This document shows positions 8,811-17,980 of a stretch of 64,000 bases of DNA, in pieces. Under the pieces are notes generated by a model that saw only the letters and a list, made by a program, of their open reading frames with translations, had not been told where the DNA came from and did no database searches. Every line of letters starts with the position of its first letter. The first letter of the stretch is position 1. A program made the translations under genes and the position numbers. The DNA comes from Paenibacillus mesophilus (GTDB lineage: Bacteria > Bacillota > Bacilli > Paenibacillales > NBRC-103111): positions 124,001 to 188,000 of the forward strand of contig NZ_VCRA01000003.1 of the NCBI RefSeq assembly GCF_005938385.1, in the 5' to 3' direction.

Positions 8811-10289
8811 TTACAAAATGATGGCGATCAAGCCGCCCGAGCCTTCGTTAATAATTCGGCCAAGCGTTTCCTGCAGCTTGTAGCGGGCATTGTCCGGCAT
8901 CATCGCGAGTTTCCCCTGGATGCCCTCCCGTACGATCGAGTTGAGCGAGCGGCCGAAAATATCGGAATCCCAAATTTTCAACGGATTTTCTTCAAAGTCC
9001 TGCATCAAGTAGCGGACCAGCTCTTCACTTTGCTTCTCGGTACCGATAATCGGGGCGAACTCGGACTCGACGTCGACACGGATCATATGAATCGACGGGG
9101 CCGTCGCCTTCAGCCTTACCCCGAATCTCGAGCCTTGCCGGATCAGCTCGGGCTCATCGAGCGACATATCCTCGAGACTAGGCGGCGCGATACCGTATCC
9201 GGTCGTCTTGACCATTTCCAGCGCTTCGGCGAACCGGTCGTATTCCCTTTTCGCATGGGTGAATTCCTGCATGAGCTGAAGCAAATGGTCTTTGCCGCGA
9301 ATTTCGACGCCGACGACTTCCATCAAAATTTTATCGTACAGCTCGTCGGGCGCGTACAAATCGATCTCCGCCACGCCCTGCCCCATATCCATGCCGGCCA
9401 AGGCGGCCCGTTCTATGAAATCGTACGTATCGAAATTGGTCACGACGCGGTCGACGTCGCGCAGACGACGAATGTCCTTCACCGTATTGCGGACGGAATT
9501 TTCGAAGTGCGAGCGCAGCCAATGGTTCTCGCCGAGGACCATTACCCAGCTAGGCAAGTTGACGTTTACTTCGTGTACCGGGAACTCGTATAGCACTTCG
9601 CGCATCACTTGCAAAATATCGTCTTCCGTCATCGTAGCAACACTCGTTGCCATGACGGGGATGTCGTACTTGGCGGCCAGCTCGTTGCGAAGCTCGATCG
9701 TTTCCGGACTCGTCGGCTTGATCGAGTTCACGATCAGAATGAACGGCTTGCCGACTTCCTTCAGCTCGTTGATGACCCTCTCTTCCGCTTCCTCGTAAGA
9801 GGAGCGCGGAATTTCCGCGATCGAGCCGTCGGTCGTGACGACGACACCGAGCGTCGAGTGCTCTTGAATCACTTTGCGCGTTCCGATTTCCGCCGCTTCC
9901 TGGAATGGAATCGGCTCTTCGAACCACGGCGTAGTGATCATGCGCGGACCGTTCTCGTCCTCGTATCCTTTGGCGCCTTGCACCGCATAGCCTACGCAAT
10001 CGACTACCCGGATATTGACATTCAGCCCTTCCGCCACATTGAGTCTTACGGCGTTATTCGGAACGAATTTCGGTTCGGTCGTCATGATCGTTCGGCCTGC
10101 CGCGCTTTGCGGCAGTTCGTCGGTCGCCCGGACCCGTTCGGCTTCGTTCTGGATGTTCGGAAGCACCAGCGTTTCCATGAACCGTTTAATAAACGTAGAT
10201 TTCCCCGTCCGGACCGCCCCAACGACACCAAGGTAGATGTCTCCCCCAGTGCGCTCTGCGATGTCCTTAAAGATATCCACTTTCTCCAA
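8811..10289 (-). CDS. spoIVA: Stage IV sporulation protein A, spore coat morphogenetic ATPase
   Basis: SpoIVA polymerises by ATP hydrolysis on the forespore surface and forms the basement layer for the coat. The protein is 492 residues, the length known from B. subtilis. A Walker A motif GAVRTGKST is at residues 24-32 and the C-terminal region responsible for membrane targeting and polymerisation is present. The ATG at 10289 follows GGAGGGGAT. A sigma-E-type promoter is recognisable 120 bases upstream (10412-10440), as expected for a mother-cell gene. Confidence 0.97.
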   Translation of the reverse strand: MEKVDIFKDIAERTGGDIYLGVVGAVRTGKSTFIKRFMETLVLPNIQNEAERVRATDELPQSAAGRTIMTTEPKFVPNNAVRLNVAEGLNVNIRVVDCVGYAVQGAKGYEDENGPRMITTPWFEEPIPFQEAAEIGTRKVIQEHSTLGVVVTTDGSIAEIPRSSYEEAEERVINELKEVGKPFILIVNSIKPTSPETIELRNELAAKYDIPVMATSVATMTEDDILQVMREVLYEFPVHEVNVNLPSWVMVLGENHWLRSHFENSVRNTVKDIRRLRDVDRVVTNFDTYDFIERAALAGMDMGQGVAEIDLYAPDELYDKILMEVVGVEIRGKDHLLQLMQEFTHAKREYDRFAEALEMVKTTGYGIAPPSLEDMSLDEPELIRQGSRFGVRLKATAPSIHMIRVDVESEFAPIIGTEKQSEELVRYLMQDFEENPLKIWDSDIFGRSLNSIVREGIQGKLAMMPDNARYKLQETLGRIINEGSGGLIAIIL

Positions 10290-10411
10290 TGAGATCCCCT
10301 CCTAGGCAGGATAATGAACGAAGCAGATGTCGCAATCGGATTGTTGACGGCTGCCGGCCGCAGACTTCCCTCTCAGTGCGACGATACTCGTACATGTTTT
10401 TTACTACTAAA

Positions 10412-10440
10412 ACTATATGTACTAGGTTTTGCGAATATGA
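10412..10440 (-). promoter_or_regulatory. Sigma-E promoter of spoIVA
   Basis: On the minus strand TCATATT is followed after 14 bases by CATATAGT, close to the sigma-E consensus kmATATT-N14/15-CATACAHT. SpoIVA is a known sigma-E gene in B. subtilis. The rest of 10290-10580 holds no gene I can support. Confidence 0.7.
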
Positions 10441-10583
10441 CAGAGAACATTTTAAAAGTTTCGGTCGAAGCTCGCATCGGAATCTATCGATCTACCAACC
10501 CCTTCAACGTCAATGCCACCCCTTCCATCACTATATGTCGGTGCAGGTGCACTTATTCGGGACGTTGCGGGAAAGTAGGCAAA

Positions 10584-10609
10584 CAAAAAAGCCCCTTAAA
10601 GGAGGGGCT
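10584..10609 (-). terminator. Intrinsic terminator downstream of the lipoprotein gene
   Basis: On the minus strand AGCCCCTCCTTTAAGGGGCT forms a tight hairpin followed by TTTTT. Confidence 0.8.
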
Positions 10610-10649
10610 GAGGAATTCTGTCTTCAGGCGCATTCCGGATCGCAGCCGT

Positions 10650-11396
10650 TCAACGAGCCGAAGCTTTCGGCTCGTTGTCGGTCCAATAATAAGGAAATGA
10701 TTTGACAGGCACGTAAGGAGCCTCGGAAACGAGCAGCGAGCGCAGGTCCAGATCGGCTTGCGCCGTCTTCATCCCTTTGCGCTCCATCGCTTTCATGATC
10801 TCGGGCGCGTAATCGATCGCAACCGTACCGTTCGAGCTGACCAGGTAGCTTAAATACGTTCTGGAATATACGCTTTCCGACTGGGCCGTTTTTTTGCCGA
10901 GCTTGGCAAAATCGAGCCGGTACACGTCTTGTCCCGCGGGCTCGCCCTGCGGAATCGCGCCGTTATTGGCCTTCCTGTACTCGTCGACCCATTTCTGGAT
11001 ATCCCCCGCTTTCTGATAGCCGGTAATGTCCATCAGCTTCACTTCCGGCTTCTGCTCCGGGTTGACAAGCACGAACAGGAACGAGCCGCCTTTCTCGAAG
11101 GCGATTCCCGGCACTTGTCCAAGGTACGGACCCTGGGTCAGCTTTTTTAAGTCGAGCACATATTTCTCATAGATCGGCGTTTCGGCTTCCGAATTTTTGA
11201 TCGGCAGCACGCCATTTTTTTCTTTGTAACGATCGACCGCATTTTGCACGACCAGGATGCTCTCCGCTGCGGTCGCTTGGTTTTCTTTGCGCATTTCTTT
11301 CGGGTACATGCACCCGGATAGAACGGGAAGCAGCACGGTCAGCGCCATGATGCCCGCCACTCTCCCGGACACCCGGCGTCTTATATGCGCGAACAT
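10650..11396 (-). CDS. Lipoprotein, YphF-like by position
   Basis: A 248-residue predicted lipoprotein. Starting at ATG 11396 (after GGAAGGGGGGA) it has a basic N-terminus, a hydrophobic stretch and the lipobox LSGC, so the mature protein would be anchored outside the membrane through its Cys. The mature part has no motif I can assign. Its place directly upstream of spoIVA and downstream of a DUF2768 gene matches B. subtilis yphF, so orthology is suggested by synteny only. It is probably cotranscribed with the two ferredoxin-like genes upstream. Confidence 0.75.
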   Translation of the reverse strand: MFAHIRRRVSGRVAGIMALTVLLPVLSGCMYPKEMRKENQATAAESILVVQNAVDRYKEKNGVLPIKNSEAETPIYEKYVLDLKKLTQGPYLGQVPGIAFEKGGSFLFVLVNPEQKPEVKLMDITGYQKAGDIQKWVDEYRKANNGAIPQGEPAGQDVYRLDFAKLGKKTAQSESVYSRTYLSYLVSSNGTVAIDYAPEIMKAMERKGMKTAQADLDLRSLLVSEAPYVPVKSFPYYWTDNEPKASAR

Positions 11397-11430
11397 CGGA
11401 TCCCCCCTTCCTGTCTCCACCCTACATGAG

Positions 11431-11772
11431 CTACCATTGCTCCTCTTCCCGCTGCTTGGCCAACTGCGCGCGTATCGCCGCCTTGAGCGGATCTTCCGGC
11501 ACGCGCACGGTGCAGCCGCGCAGCACCTTGGCTTGGCAGGCCAATCGGAACCCCCGTTCGATCATCTCGCCGAGCTTCCTTCTCTCGTTTTCTCCCGGCC
11601 CGCTCAACCCCGCTCCGTCCTCCACAGTCACTTTGCACATCAGGCACGAAGCGTTCCCGTCGCATCTGGTACGGATATGGACTCTGGCTTTCTTGGAGGC
11701 GTCCAGTACGGTTGTACCGGGCTTCACTTGAACTTTTTTGTCGTCCGGCAAAAACCGGATTTCAGGGTTCAT
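11431..11772 (-). CDS. 2Fe-2S ferredoxin-type protein
   Basis: A 113-residue soluble electron-transfer protein of the beta-grasp ferredoxin fold. The cluster ligands are visible as C-x5-C-x2-C in TRCDGNASCLMCKV plus a distal Cys in RLACQAKV. The last 11 codons of the upstream nucleotidyltransferase overlap its start. A second ferredoxin (12384-12683) lies on the other side of that gene. Redox partner unknown. Confidence 0.85.
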   Translation of the reverse strand: MNPEIRFLPDDKKVQVKPGTTVLDASKKARVHIRTRCDGNASCLMCKVTVEDGAGLSGPGENERRKLGEMIERGFRLACQAKVLRGCTVRVPEDPLKAAIRAQLAKQREEEQW

Positions 11773-12421
11773 CGGGTTCCCCCTTCCGCCCTGACGGAAT
11801 TCGAAAAAGCTCCTTCAAACGATCGACGTACAGAGGGCCGATCCGATTGTCTTGCAGCAGCTCGTTCAATAGAGGTATGTGCCTATCGGGCTCGCCCCGC
11901 ATCGCTTCCGCCAGCGGCTCGAAACGATCCGGGCGATCGCGGAGAACATTAAACAGCAGCTCGTGCACGAGCGGCATGAACCGGATCGTCGCGCCCCCGA
12001 TAAGCCCTTCGTAAGCGTAAGAGGCGAGCAGCGATTGGACCCGAACCTCGTATTCGGCCGCATCCAACCGCACCTTCAGGCTGCCGACAAGCTCCACCTG
12101 TACGCCTTCTATCGAGTAATGGCTAAGCAAGGAGCCATACATTCCGGTTTCGCTGTATATTTGCTCGTCAGTAGAATAGGCCTGCAGCGCACGATGAATC
12201 TCTCCTGCATGCTCCGCATCGACATATACGTCCAAATCCCTCGGAACGGCTTGAAGCTCGACCCCTTGCAGCAGCGCGCCGCAGCTGCCTCCCACAAGCC
12301 AAGCCGGTTCGCATTGCTTCAGCTCGGTACCCATAACGAGCAGAGCCCGCAGTACGGCCTCGGGAACTTTTGCCGTATGCGGCTCAAAAATACGGTTTGT
12401 TCTGGACGGCAATCGTTCCAT
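11762..12421 (-). CDS. Nucleotidyltransferase-fold protein
   Basis: A 219-residue protein with the signature of the nucleotidyltransferase superfamily: LVGGSCGALLQG near residues 41-52 followed by PRDLDVYVD, giving G-[GS]...D-x-D metal ligands. The C-terminal half (residues about 130-219) is largely helical and unassigned. AAGGTGAG precedes the ATG at 12421. It overlaps both neighbours (38 bases with the upstream ferredoxin gene, 11 with the downstream one), so the three are almost surely one translationally coupled unit. Substrate unknown. Confidence 0.7.
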   Translation of the reverse strand: MERLPSRTNRIFEPHTAKVPEAVLRALLVMGTELKQCEPAWLVGGSCGALLQGVELQAVPRDLDVYVDAEHAGEIHRALQAYSTDEQIYSETGMYGSLLSHYSIEGVQVELVGSLKVRLDAAEYEVRVQSLLASYAYEGLIGGATIRFMPLVHELLFNVLRDRPDRFEPLAEAMRGEPDRHIPLLNELLQDNRIGPLYVDRLKELFRIPSGRKGEPDEP

Positions 12422-12683
12422 CGCTTCTCACCTTCGCTTGGCATCCGAGCCGGTATCCCTGCTCGAGCTCCTCATCGTCCAAGCTGGCAAGCTCCGCCTT
12501 GGTCGGCTCGTGCAAGTAGTCCATCCCGTCCAATACGAGACAGCGGCAGCGGGAGCATGTCCCCCGGGTACAATTAAATCCCCAATCGACGTCCGCCGCA
12601 AGCGCCAGCTCCAGAATACTGCGTCCTGTCTCGGCGGCGGTCGTCTTGCGTTTGGTCCGCCCTATCAACTCGATCAACTGCAT
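12384..12683 (-). CDS. 2Fe-2S ferredoxin-type protein
   Basis: A 99-residue ferredoxin of the plant type. Ligands are C-x4-C-x2-C in FNCTRGTCSRCRC and a later Cys in YRLGCQAKV. It resembles the ferredoxin at 11431-11772 in the C-terminal half (GxRLxCQAKV), so the two may be old paralogues. It is the first gene of the three-gene cassette, 15 bases downstream of the DUF2768 gene. Confidence 0.85.
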   Translation of the reverse strand: MQLIELIGRTKRKTTAAETGRSILELALAADVDWGFNCTRGTCSRCRCLVLDGMDYLHEPTKAELASLDDEELEQGYRLGCQAKVRSDGTIAVQNKPYF

Positions 12684-12698
12684 TCCCTCCGTCTTCCG

Positions 12699-12878
12699 TT
12701 ATAAAATCGATAGCAGCATATACACGACGGACACCAGCAAGATGACAAAGGCGATCACCGACACGATTCCTCGTGTAACGCCCTTCAATTTGATCCTGGC
12801 AAACGAAATCAAAAAAGAAGCCAATACCATGAGCCCCATTCCGATAAAGGAGGCCCACATTTTATCCATGCTGCTCAT
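12699..12878 (-). CDS. Small membrane protein, DUF2768/YphE-like
   Basis: A 59-residue protein found by translating the minus strand from ATG 12878 to TAA at 12701-12699. It has two hydrophobic helices (WASFIGMGLMVLASFLISFA and GIVSVIAFVILLVSVVYMLL) separated by a short basic loop. B. subtilis YphE, in the same place between yphF and gpsA, belongs to DUF2768; size and topology agree. Function unknown. No clear Shine-Dalgarno is visible apart from a weak GGGTGATTC. Confidence 0.7.
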   Translation of the reverse strand: MSSMDKMWASFIGMGLMVLASFLISFARIKLKGVTRGIVSVIAFVILLVSVVYMLLSIL

Positions 12879-13032
12879 TGAATCACCCTATATAGAAGTT
12901 CTATCGCCCCTGATTATAGCATTCCGCTACCCTTTTGTGAAATCGACGAATTCGCGAACAATGTCCGGCGGTTCCGGAACGAAAAAGAACCGCAGCGGCA
13001 GCTCCGCATACGGTTCATGCGATATTGCATAT

Positions 13033-14253
13033 TCATCTCGACTTATAGGCATTCGCTTCGAACGACACGATGCTCGGGAAAGCGATATAATCGGTACGCG
13101 TAACGAACGGTCCTTTGTTATCATTGCGGATAAGCGGGTATGCGGCAGGCCCCGCTCCGTTCGATCTGGTTTCGTACCACGAAACGAAAGCGGCCGCTTC
13201 CGGCACGGACAGGTCGTACTCCTTCACGGCGCCGCCTGTCAGTACGATGTTAAGCAATACCCGGTCAGGCAAAGGTGCGAAAGGAACAACCGACGCCGGA
13301 GTGCTCGGTGCACTTTCCCCGGCACCGTTTACCGCCGTCACGACGTAGGAATAAACTGTCCCGTTCTCAACGGCCGAATCCATATAATAGCCGTAGACGC
13401 TGCTCGCCACTGTCGTGTAATTCCCGCCGGGGACGACGGATCTTTTAATATGGTAATAGACCGCTCCCGTGACCGTTTCCCACTGGAGCACCACTTGCCC
13501 GTCACCGGCGGAAGCCGTCAAATGCGCGGGTGCCGCAGGCGCGGATTGATACGGATACGCCCAGACGGGAGCGGAGTTCGCACTCTCCCCGAATTCGTTG
13601 AATGCCGACACGACATAGTAGTAAGGCGTGCCGTTTACAACCGTTGTATCCCGATGTTGCGTGCCTCCGTATACGGTTTGAACGACCGAGTAAGGGCCGC
13701 TAGGCAGCATCGACCTTTTGACCCGGTAGCCGGTTGCATAAAGATCGGCATCCCAGCTCAGCTGCACGGCGCCGTCCGATCCGGCCGCCACTAGTCCGGT
13801 CGGGGACGATGGCGCTATCGGGGAAACGGACCCGTAAACGTCCAGCTCGTAGACGCGGATGGACTGACCCGGATTGGCCGAAGTAAGCCGCAACGATTTG
13901 ACGCGGTCGACGTCGATGGCGAACGGTGCGGAAGGAACTGTCGTCGACGCTCCGGCTGCGGCTATGGCGATTCCGTTCGAATCGATCATATAGAGCTGGG
14001 CATCGGGCGAATCCGCATAAAGAATAAAGCCGGTCAAGTCGACGGGACGCGGAAAGCTCCATACGATAGACTCGTTCGAAATCGTTTCGTACGTTTGCCA
14101 CTGTCCGTCGGTGACGGCGAAGCGAGGGGGCGCGGGAGGAGACGCCGGCTTCCCTCTGAGCAAACCGGGCGCTGCATTCGTTTCCGCATAAACGGCCGTC
14201 CCTGCAAACATCATACACCATACCAGCATAATCATAACAAGCGTCTTCCTCAA
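13033..14253 (-). CDS. Secreted protein with two fibronectin type III domains
   Basis: An exported protein of 406 residues when started at the TTG at 14253, which follows AAGGAG and gives a clean signal peptide (RKTLVMIMLVWCMMFAGTAVYA). Residues about 35-145 are beta-rich. Two fibronectin type III domains follow (PTGLVAAGSDGAVQLSWD... and PAHLTASAGDGQVVLQWE...), each with the Y-x-V-K/Y-H-I-K-R-S core and a closing YYYVV/YSYVV strand. A further C-terminal region of about 75 residues is unassigned. It has its own sigma-A-like promoter at 14302-14331 and a palindrome at the expected transcription start. Its position among sporulation genes is not seen in B. subtilis. Confidence 0.8.
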   Translation of the reverse strand: MRKTLVMIMLVWCMMFAGTAVYAETNAAPGLLRGKPASPPAPPRFAVTDGQWQTYETISNESIVWSFPRPVDLTGFILYADSPDAQLYMIDSNGIAIAAAGASTTVPSAPFAIDVDRVKSLRLTSANPGQSIRVYELDVYGSVSPIAPSSPTGLVAAGSDGAVQLSWDADLYATGYRVKRSMLPSGPYSVVQTVYGGTQHRDTTVVNGTPYYYVVSAFNEFGESANSAPVWAYPYQSAPAAPAHLTASAGDGQVVLQWETVTGAVYYHIKRSVVPGGNYTTVASSVYGYYMDSAVENGTVYSYVVTAVNGAGESAPSTPASVVPFAPLPDRVLLNIVLTGGAVKEYDLSVPEAAAFVSWYETRSNGAGPAAYPLIRNDNKGPFVTRTDYIAFPSIVSFEANAYKSR

Positions 14254-14279
14254 TTCACATCTCTCCTTAACGTTGGATT

Positions 14280-14296
14280 CGTATGGGGAACATACG
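14280..14296. promoter_or_regulatory. Perfect inverted repeat at the start of the fibronectin-gene transcript
   Basis: CGTATG and CATACG are separated by five bases. The element overlaps the transcription start predicted from the promoter at 14302-14331, a typical place for a repressor site. The binder is unknown. Confidence 0.35.
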
Positions 14297-14301
14297 TTCT
14301 C

Positions 14302-14331
14302 AGTATAGGAGATAGAGGCGAATGGGGACAA
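14302..14331 (-). promoter_or_regulatory. Sigma-A promoter of the fibronectin-III gene
   Basis: On the minus strand TTGTCC is followed after 18 bases by TATACT. The start TTG codon lies about 50 bases downstream. Confidence 0.5.
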
Positions 14332-14371
14332 CACGACACTTCGGACAACTTGGACCTTTCATGGAAAAACA

Positions 14372-14401
14372 ATAAAAGCAAGCCCCGGTTAAAGGCTTGC
14401 T
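14372..14401 (-). terminator. Intrinsic terminator of spoVIF
   Basis: AGCAAGCC and GGCTTGCT pair, and on the minus strand the stem is followed by TTTTATTG. Confidence 0.8.
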
Positions 14402-14419
14402 TCTGCTGCATGGACGAAG

Positions 14420-14698
14420 CTATTTCTTCATCATCATTTTCATCAATGCTTCCATATTGTTCGGATTCATCCCGCTTTTTTGTACGGCGTGCACGATTTC
14501 ATTGACGGTCGATTCCGAAACCGGCACTTTGACCATGCTGGACACTTGCTTGATCAGCTGCCGAAGCTGTCTCTCGCTTTGGACGGTGGACGGCTTGACG
14601 CCGCTCGCCAGCTTGTAGATGTCTTTCTCGGAAACGTTTTTGCCCGATTTTTTCTTGACGGTATTGAGCACGTCCTTCGATATCTCTTTTCCGCTCAT
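14420..14698 (-). CDS. spoVIF: Stage VI sporulation protein F
   Basis: A 92-residue mother-cell protein needed in B. subtilis for normal coat assembly under GerE/sigma-K control. The start ATG at 14698 follows GAGGAGG. The sequence is helical and charged, with the family pattern SGKNVSEKDIYKLASGVKP and a Met-rich C-terminus (MEALMKMMMKK). Its promoter at 14726-14754 matches the sigma-K consensus. In B. subtilis the gene lies elsewhere, so its position between gpsA and yphE is specific to this lineage. Confidence 0.85.
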   Translation of the reverse strand: MSGKEISKDVLNTVKKKSGKNVSEKDIYKLASGVKPSTVQSERQLRQLIKQVSSMVKVPVSESTVNEIVHAVQKSGMNPNNMEALMKMMMKK

Positions 14699-14725
14699 GC
14701 CTGACCTCCTCAACGTTACTTACCG

Positions 14726-14754
14726 TATTGTATGAGGACGCCACGATGAACGTG
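14726..14754 (-). promoter_or_regulatory. Sigma-K promoter of spoVIF
   Basis: On the minus strand CAC (the AC element) is followed after 17 bases by CATACAATA, a full match to mAC-N16/17-CATAnnnTA. The same -10 also fits sigma-E (CATACAHT), but the upstream sequence fits the sigma-E -35 poorly. Confidence 0.65.
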
Positions 14755-14769
14755 TAGGCGCTGTTCCGG

Positions 14770-15816
14770 TTAAAGCATCCATTTCTCACCGAACGAGTCG
14801 GCGATTTCTTCGATTTCGTGAGTGCGGACCCGCCCCATCAGGTGGCCTACCGCGAGCTGCGGCTCCTTGCCCGCAAACAGCACTTCGTGCAATTGATCGG
14901 TGATCGGCATCGACACCTCGTATTGCTTTGCCAATGTATATGTCGTCTTCGTCGTCTTAACGCCCTCTACGACCATGCCCATCGTTTGCAGCACTTCGTC
15001 CAGCGGCTTTCCCTGACCCAGCATATAACCGGCGCGCCAGTTGCGGCTGTGCTTGCTCGTACAGGTAACGACGAGATCACCGACGCCCGCAAGTCCGGAG
15101 AAAGTCAGCGCATGGCCTCCCATCGCTACGCCCAAACGGGCGATTTCCGCGAGACCGCGAGTCACGAGCGCCGCTTTGGCGTTGTCGCCATAGCCAAGCC
15201 CGTCGGAGAGACCCGCCCCCAGCGCGATAATGTTTTTGAGCGCTCCGCCTACTTCGACGCCGGCGACGTCCGGATTCGTGTAGACGCGAAAATACGAATT
15301 GATCAGCGCGTCCTGCGCTTCCTCCGCCGCTGCGAGCCGATCCGCGGCTACGACAACCGTTGTCGGACAGCGCTGGATCACTTCCTCCGCATGGCTCGGA
15401 CCGGACAATACGACGAGACGTCCCGGATCGATCTGCGGAAGCTCCTCGGCGAGTACGGTCGTCATCCGCTTCATCGTCTCCGGCTCGAAGCCTTTGGTCG
15501 CATGAATGACCGCTGCGGAAGGTTGTATGTATGGCTTCGCAAGCCGGGTGACCTCCCTCATCGCATGAGAGGGGGAGGCGAATACGATGAGGCCGGCGCC
15601 GGTCAGCGCCTCCTCCATCGATACGGTTGCACGGATGCTGTCCGACAGCCGGAAATCCCCGGTATACTTCCGGTTCCGGCGATCCCGGTTTATTTCATCG
15701 GCTTGATCCTGGGAGCGAGTCGTAAGCGTTACTAGAAACTCGTTGTCCGCCAGTACGGAAGCAATCGCCGTCCCCATGCTTCCGGCTGCGATAACCGCCG
15801 CTTTGCGCATGCTCAT
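14770..15816 (-). CDS. gpsA: Glycerol-3-phosphate dehydrogenase [NAD(P)+]
   Basis: Cytosolic enzyme that reduces dihydroxyacetone phosphate to sn-glycerol 3-phosphate, the backbone for phospholipids. It is 348 residues with an N-terminal Rossmann loop (AAGSMGTAIA; the usual GxGxxG is AxGSMG). It carries VLSGPSHAEEV and the substrate lysine region VGGALKNIIALGAG. The ATG at 15816 follows GAAGGAG and overlaps the plsY stop by four bases, so both steps of phosphatidate supply are coupled. Confidence 0.96.
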   Translation of the reverse strand: MSMRKAAVIAAGSMGTAIASVLADNEFLVTLTTRSQDQADEINRDRRNRKYTGDFRLSDSIRATVSMEEALTGAGLIVFASPSHAMREVTRLAKPYIQPSAAVIHATKGFEPETMKRMTTVLAEELPQIDPGRLVVLSGPSHAEEVIQRCPTTVVVAADRLAAAEEAQDALINSYFRVYTNPDVAGVEVGGALKNIIALGAGLSDGLGYGDNAKAALVTRGLAEIARLGVAMGGHALTFSGLAGVGDLVVTCTSKHSRNWRAGYMLGQGKPLDEVLQTMGMVVEGVKTTKTTYTLAKQYEVSMPITDQLHEVLFAGKEPQLAVGHLMGRVRTHEIEEIADSFGEKWML

Positions 15817-16445
15817 CCCGCTTTCTCCTTCCCGCCGGACGATCCGCCCGTCTTTTGGCCGATTTTATTTTCTTTGCCCTTCACCAGCTTGACGATATTC
15901 GTCCGGTGACGGACAATCGCGAACAAACCGATCAGCAGCGTAGCCCAAAAAATGTCGCTCGGAAAATCCATAAAACCTACTAATATTGGAATAAGTGCGG
16001 CAAAAACGAGCGAGCCGAGCGATACGTAGCGGGTCAGAACGATAAGCAAAATAGCGGCGGCGCCGGCGATCAGCGCCGGCACCAGACACAAGGTCGCCGT
16101 CACGCCAATCGTCGTCGCGATTCCTTTACCGCCTTTGAATCCGAAGAACACCGGCCAGTTATGTCCCGCAATCGAAGCAAGACCGGCCAGCACCGGGATA
16201 TAGGAAACGTCCGCACCGGCACCCAGCCATTTGCCGATCCATACAGCGGCTATTCCTTTCCCCGCATCGAGCAGCAATACCGCGATCGCAGGTCCGACAC
16301 CGATGACGCGCAGCGTGTTGGTTGCTCCCGCGTTGCCGCTGCCGTGCTTGCGGATGTCGATTCCTTTAAACAGTTTCCCGTACAAAAAGCTGAAGCTGAT
16401 CGAGCCGAGCAAATATGCAAGCAATACCGGAACAAACGTATGCAC
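15813..16445 (-). CDS. plsY: Acyl-phosphate:glycerol-3-phosphate acyltransferase
   Basis: Integral membrane enzyme that acylates glycerol 3-phosphate at position 1 using acyl phosphate. It is 210 residues with about five membrane helices. The conserved PlsY motifs are present: GSISFSFLYGKL, HGSGNAGATNTLR and FFGFKGGKGIATTIG. The GTG start at 16445 follows GGAGAG. Directly coupled to gpsA, which makes its substrate. Confidence 0.96.
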   Translation of the reverse strand: MHTFVPVLLAYLLGSISFSFLYGKLFKGIDIRKHGSGNAGATNTLRVIGVGPAIAVLLLDAGKGIAAVWIGKWLGAGADVSYIPVLAGLASIAGHNWPVFFGFKGGKGIATTIGVTATLCLVPALIAGAAAILLIVLTRYVSLGSLVFAALIPILVGFMDFPSDIFWATLLIGLFAIVRHRTNIVKLVKGKENKIGQKTGGSSGGKEKAG

Positions 16446-16459
16446 GAGCGACTTCTCTC

Positions 16460-17782
16460 CTATTCGTCGTCTGATTTTTTGCGTGTAAACAAGCGGATTG
16501 GCGTTCCTTCGAATCGGAAAGCCGAACGAATGCGGTTTTCCAAATACCGCTCGTACGAGAAGTGCATCAATTCCGGATCGTTGACGAACAGCAGTATAGT
16601 CGGCGGCTTCACCGACACTTGAGTGGCATAATTGATTTTGAGTCTTCTGCCCTTGTCGGTCGGAGGCGGATTATAGGCGACCGCATCGGAGACGATGTCA
16701 TTGAGCAGGTGCGTCTGGACGCGCATCGCGTGCTGCTCGCTTACTTCTACTACAACCGGCAGAAGCTTGTGCAGCCGCTGCTTCGTCTTGGCGGAGACGA
16801 AGACGATCGGGGCGTAAGTCATGAACAGAAAGTGGTCGCGTATTTTTTGCGTAAACTGCTGCATCGTTTTGTCGTCTTTGTCCACGATATCCCATTTGTT
16901 CACAACAAAAATGGCCGCTTTCCCGGCTTCGTGCGCATATCCGGCAATATGCTTGTCCTGCTCGATGATGCCTTCTTCCCCGTTAATGACGACCAGAACG
17001 ACATCGGACCGTTCGATTGCGTGCATGGCCCGCATGACGCTGTATTTCTCCGTCGTCTCGTACACTTTGCCGCGCTTGCGCATCCCGGCCGTATCGATAA
17101 GCACGTATTTCTGTCCGTCCTTCTCGAACGGCGTATCGATCGCATCGCGAGTCGTCCCCGCCATGTCGCTCACGATGACGCGCTCTTCGCCCAATATAGC
17201 GTTGACAAGCGACGACTTGCCGACGTTCGGCCTGCCGATCAAAGCAACGCGGATCGTATCCTCCCCGTATTCCTCTTCTTCCTTCTCGGGCAAATTGTCC
17301 ACGACCGCCTGGAGCAAATCCCCGATGCCGATGCCGTGCGACCCCGATATGCCGATCGGATCCCCGAAGCCGAGCGAATAAAACTCGTAAATGTCGTCCT
17401 GCCGTTTCAAGTTGTCCACTTTATTTACGGCCAATATAACCGGTTTTTTCGCGCGGTACAGCATCTGGGCAACTTCCGAATCCGAGCCGGTCATGCCGGA
17501 CTTGCCGTCGACCATGAAAACGATCGCATCGGCCTCCTCGATCGCAAGCTCGGCCTGCATACGGACCGACTTCAAAATTTCGTCTTCCCCGTCGATTTCG
17601 ATGCCGCCCGTATCAATGATGCTAAACGATTTGCCCATCCATTCCCCGATACCGTATATCCGGTCACGCGTTACGCCGGGCTTGTCCTCCACGATCGCCA
17701 GCCGGTCGCCGATAATCCGATTGAATATGGTCGATTTCCCGACGTTCGGGCGTCCTACGATCGCCACGATGGGACGTGCCAT
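16460..17782 (-). CDS. der: Ribosome biogenesis GTPase Der (EngA)
   Basis: Essential GTPase with two tandem G domains, needed for 50S subunit assembly. It is 440 residues. The first P-loop GRPNVGKST is near residue 9 and the second GRPNVGKSS near 183, each with DTAG/DTGG and NKxD motifs (NKVD, NKWD). A C-terminal KH-like domain follows, ending at [16 protein letters not shown]. The ATG at 17782 follows GGAGTAGGAG. Gene order der-plsY-gpsA is conserved in related Bacillales. Confidence 0.97.
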   Translation of the reverse strand: MARPIVAIVGRPNVGKSTIFNRIIGDRLAIVEDKPGVTRDRIYGIGEWMGKSFSIIDTGGIEIDGEDEILKSVRMQAELAIEEADAIVFMVDGKSGMTGSDSEVAQMLYRAKKPVILAVNKVDNLKRQDDIYEFYSLGFGDPIGISGSHGIGIGDLLQAVVDNLPEKEEEEYGEDTIRVALIGRPNVGKSSLVNAILGEERVIVSDMAGTTRDAIDTPFEKDGQKYVLIDTAGMRKRGKVYETTEKYSVMRAMHAIERSDVVLVVINGEEGIIEQDKHIAGYAHEAGKAAIFVVNKWDIVDKDDKTMQQFTQKIRDHFLFMTYAPIVFVSAKTKQRLHKLLPVVVEVSEQHAMRVQTHLLNDIVSDAVAYNPPPTDKGRRLKINYATQVSVKPPTILLFVNDPELMHFSYERYLENRIRSAFRFEGTPIRLFTRKKSDDE

Positions 17783-17980
17783 GCCGATTCAACTCCTACT
17801 CCGTAAAGCCTTCGGCCAAGCAAAGCCCGCCCTATAGGCGAGCTTTGCTTCCCGAGGATTCCCTGCACAAAAATGATCACGCCTACCATCATAACAAATT
17901 CATCCTACAAAGTGAAGGTGTACCCCGTGCCGCTTAGGTGACGCAGCCGCATGATGAGGACGACACCGTTCGACGGACCG

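Noticed and set aside
12927-13124. 65-codon minus-strand frame overlapping the end of the fibronectin gene
   Set aside because: The end (EPPDIVREFVDFTKG) looks slightly protein-like and recalls the C-terminus of phosphate-binding proteins, but it lacks a ribosome binding site and any supporting context. A remnant is possible but not supported.
16562-17806. 414-codon open frame on the plus strand
   Set aside because: Antisense shadow of der; no start signal and low-complexity composition.
17818-17850. Hairpin between der and the small YIEGIA partner
   Set aside because: CAAAGC..GGCG pairing is visible but there is no T run on either strand, so I do not call it a terminator.
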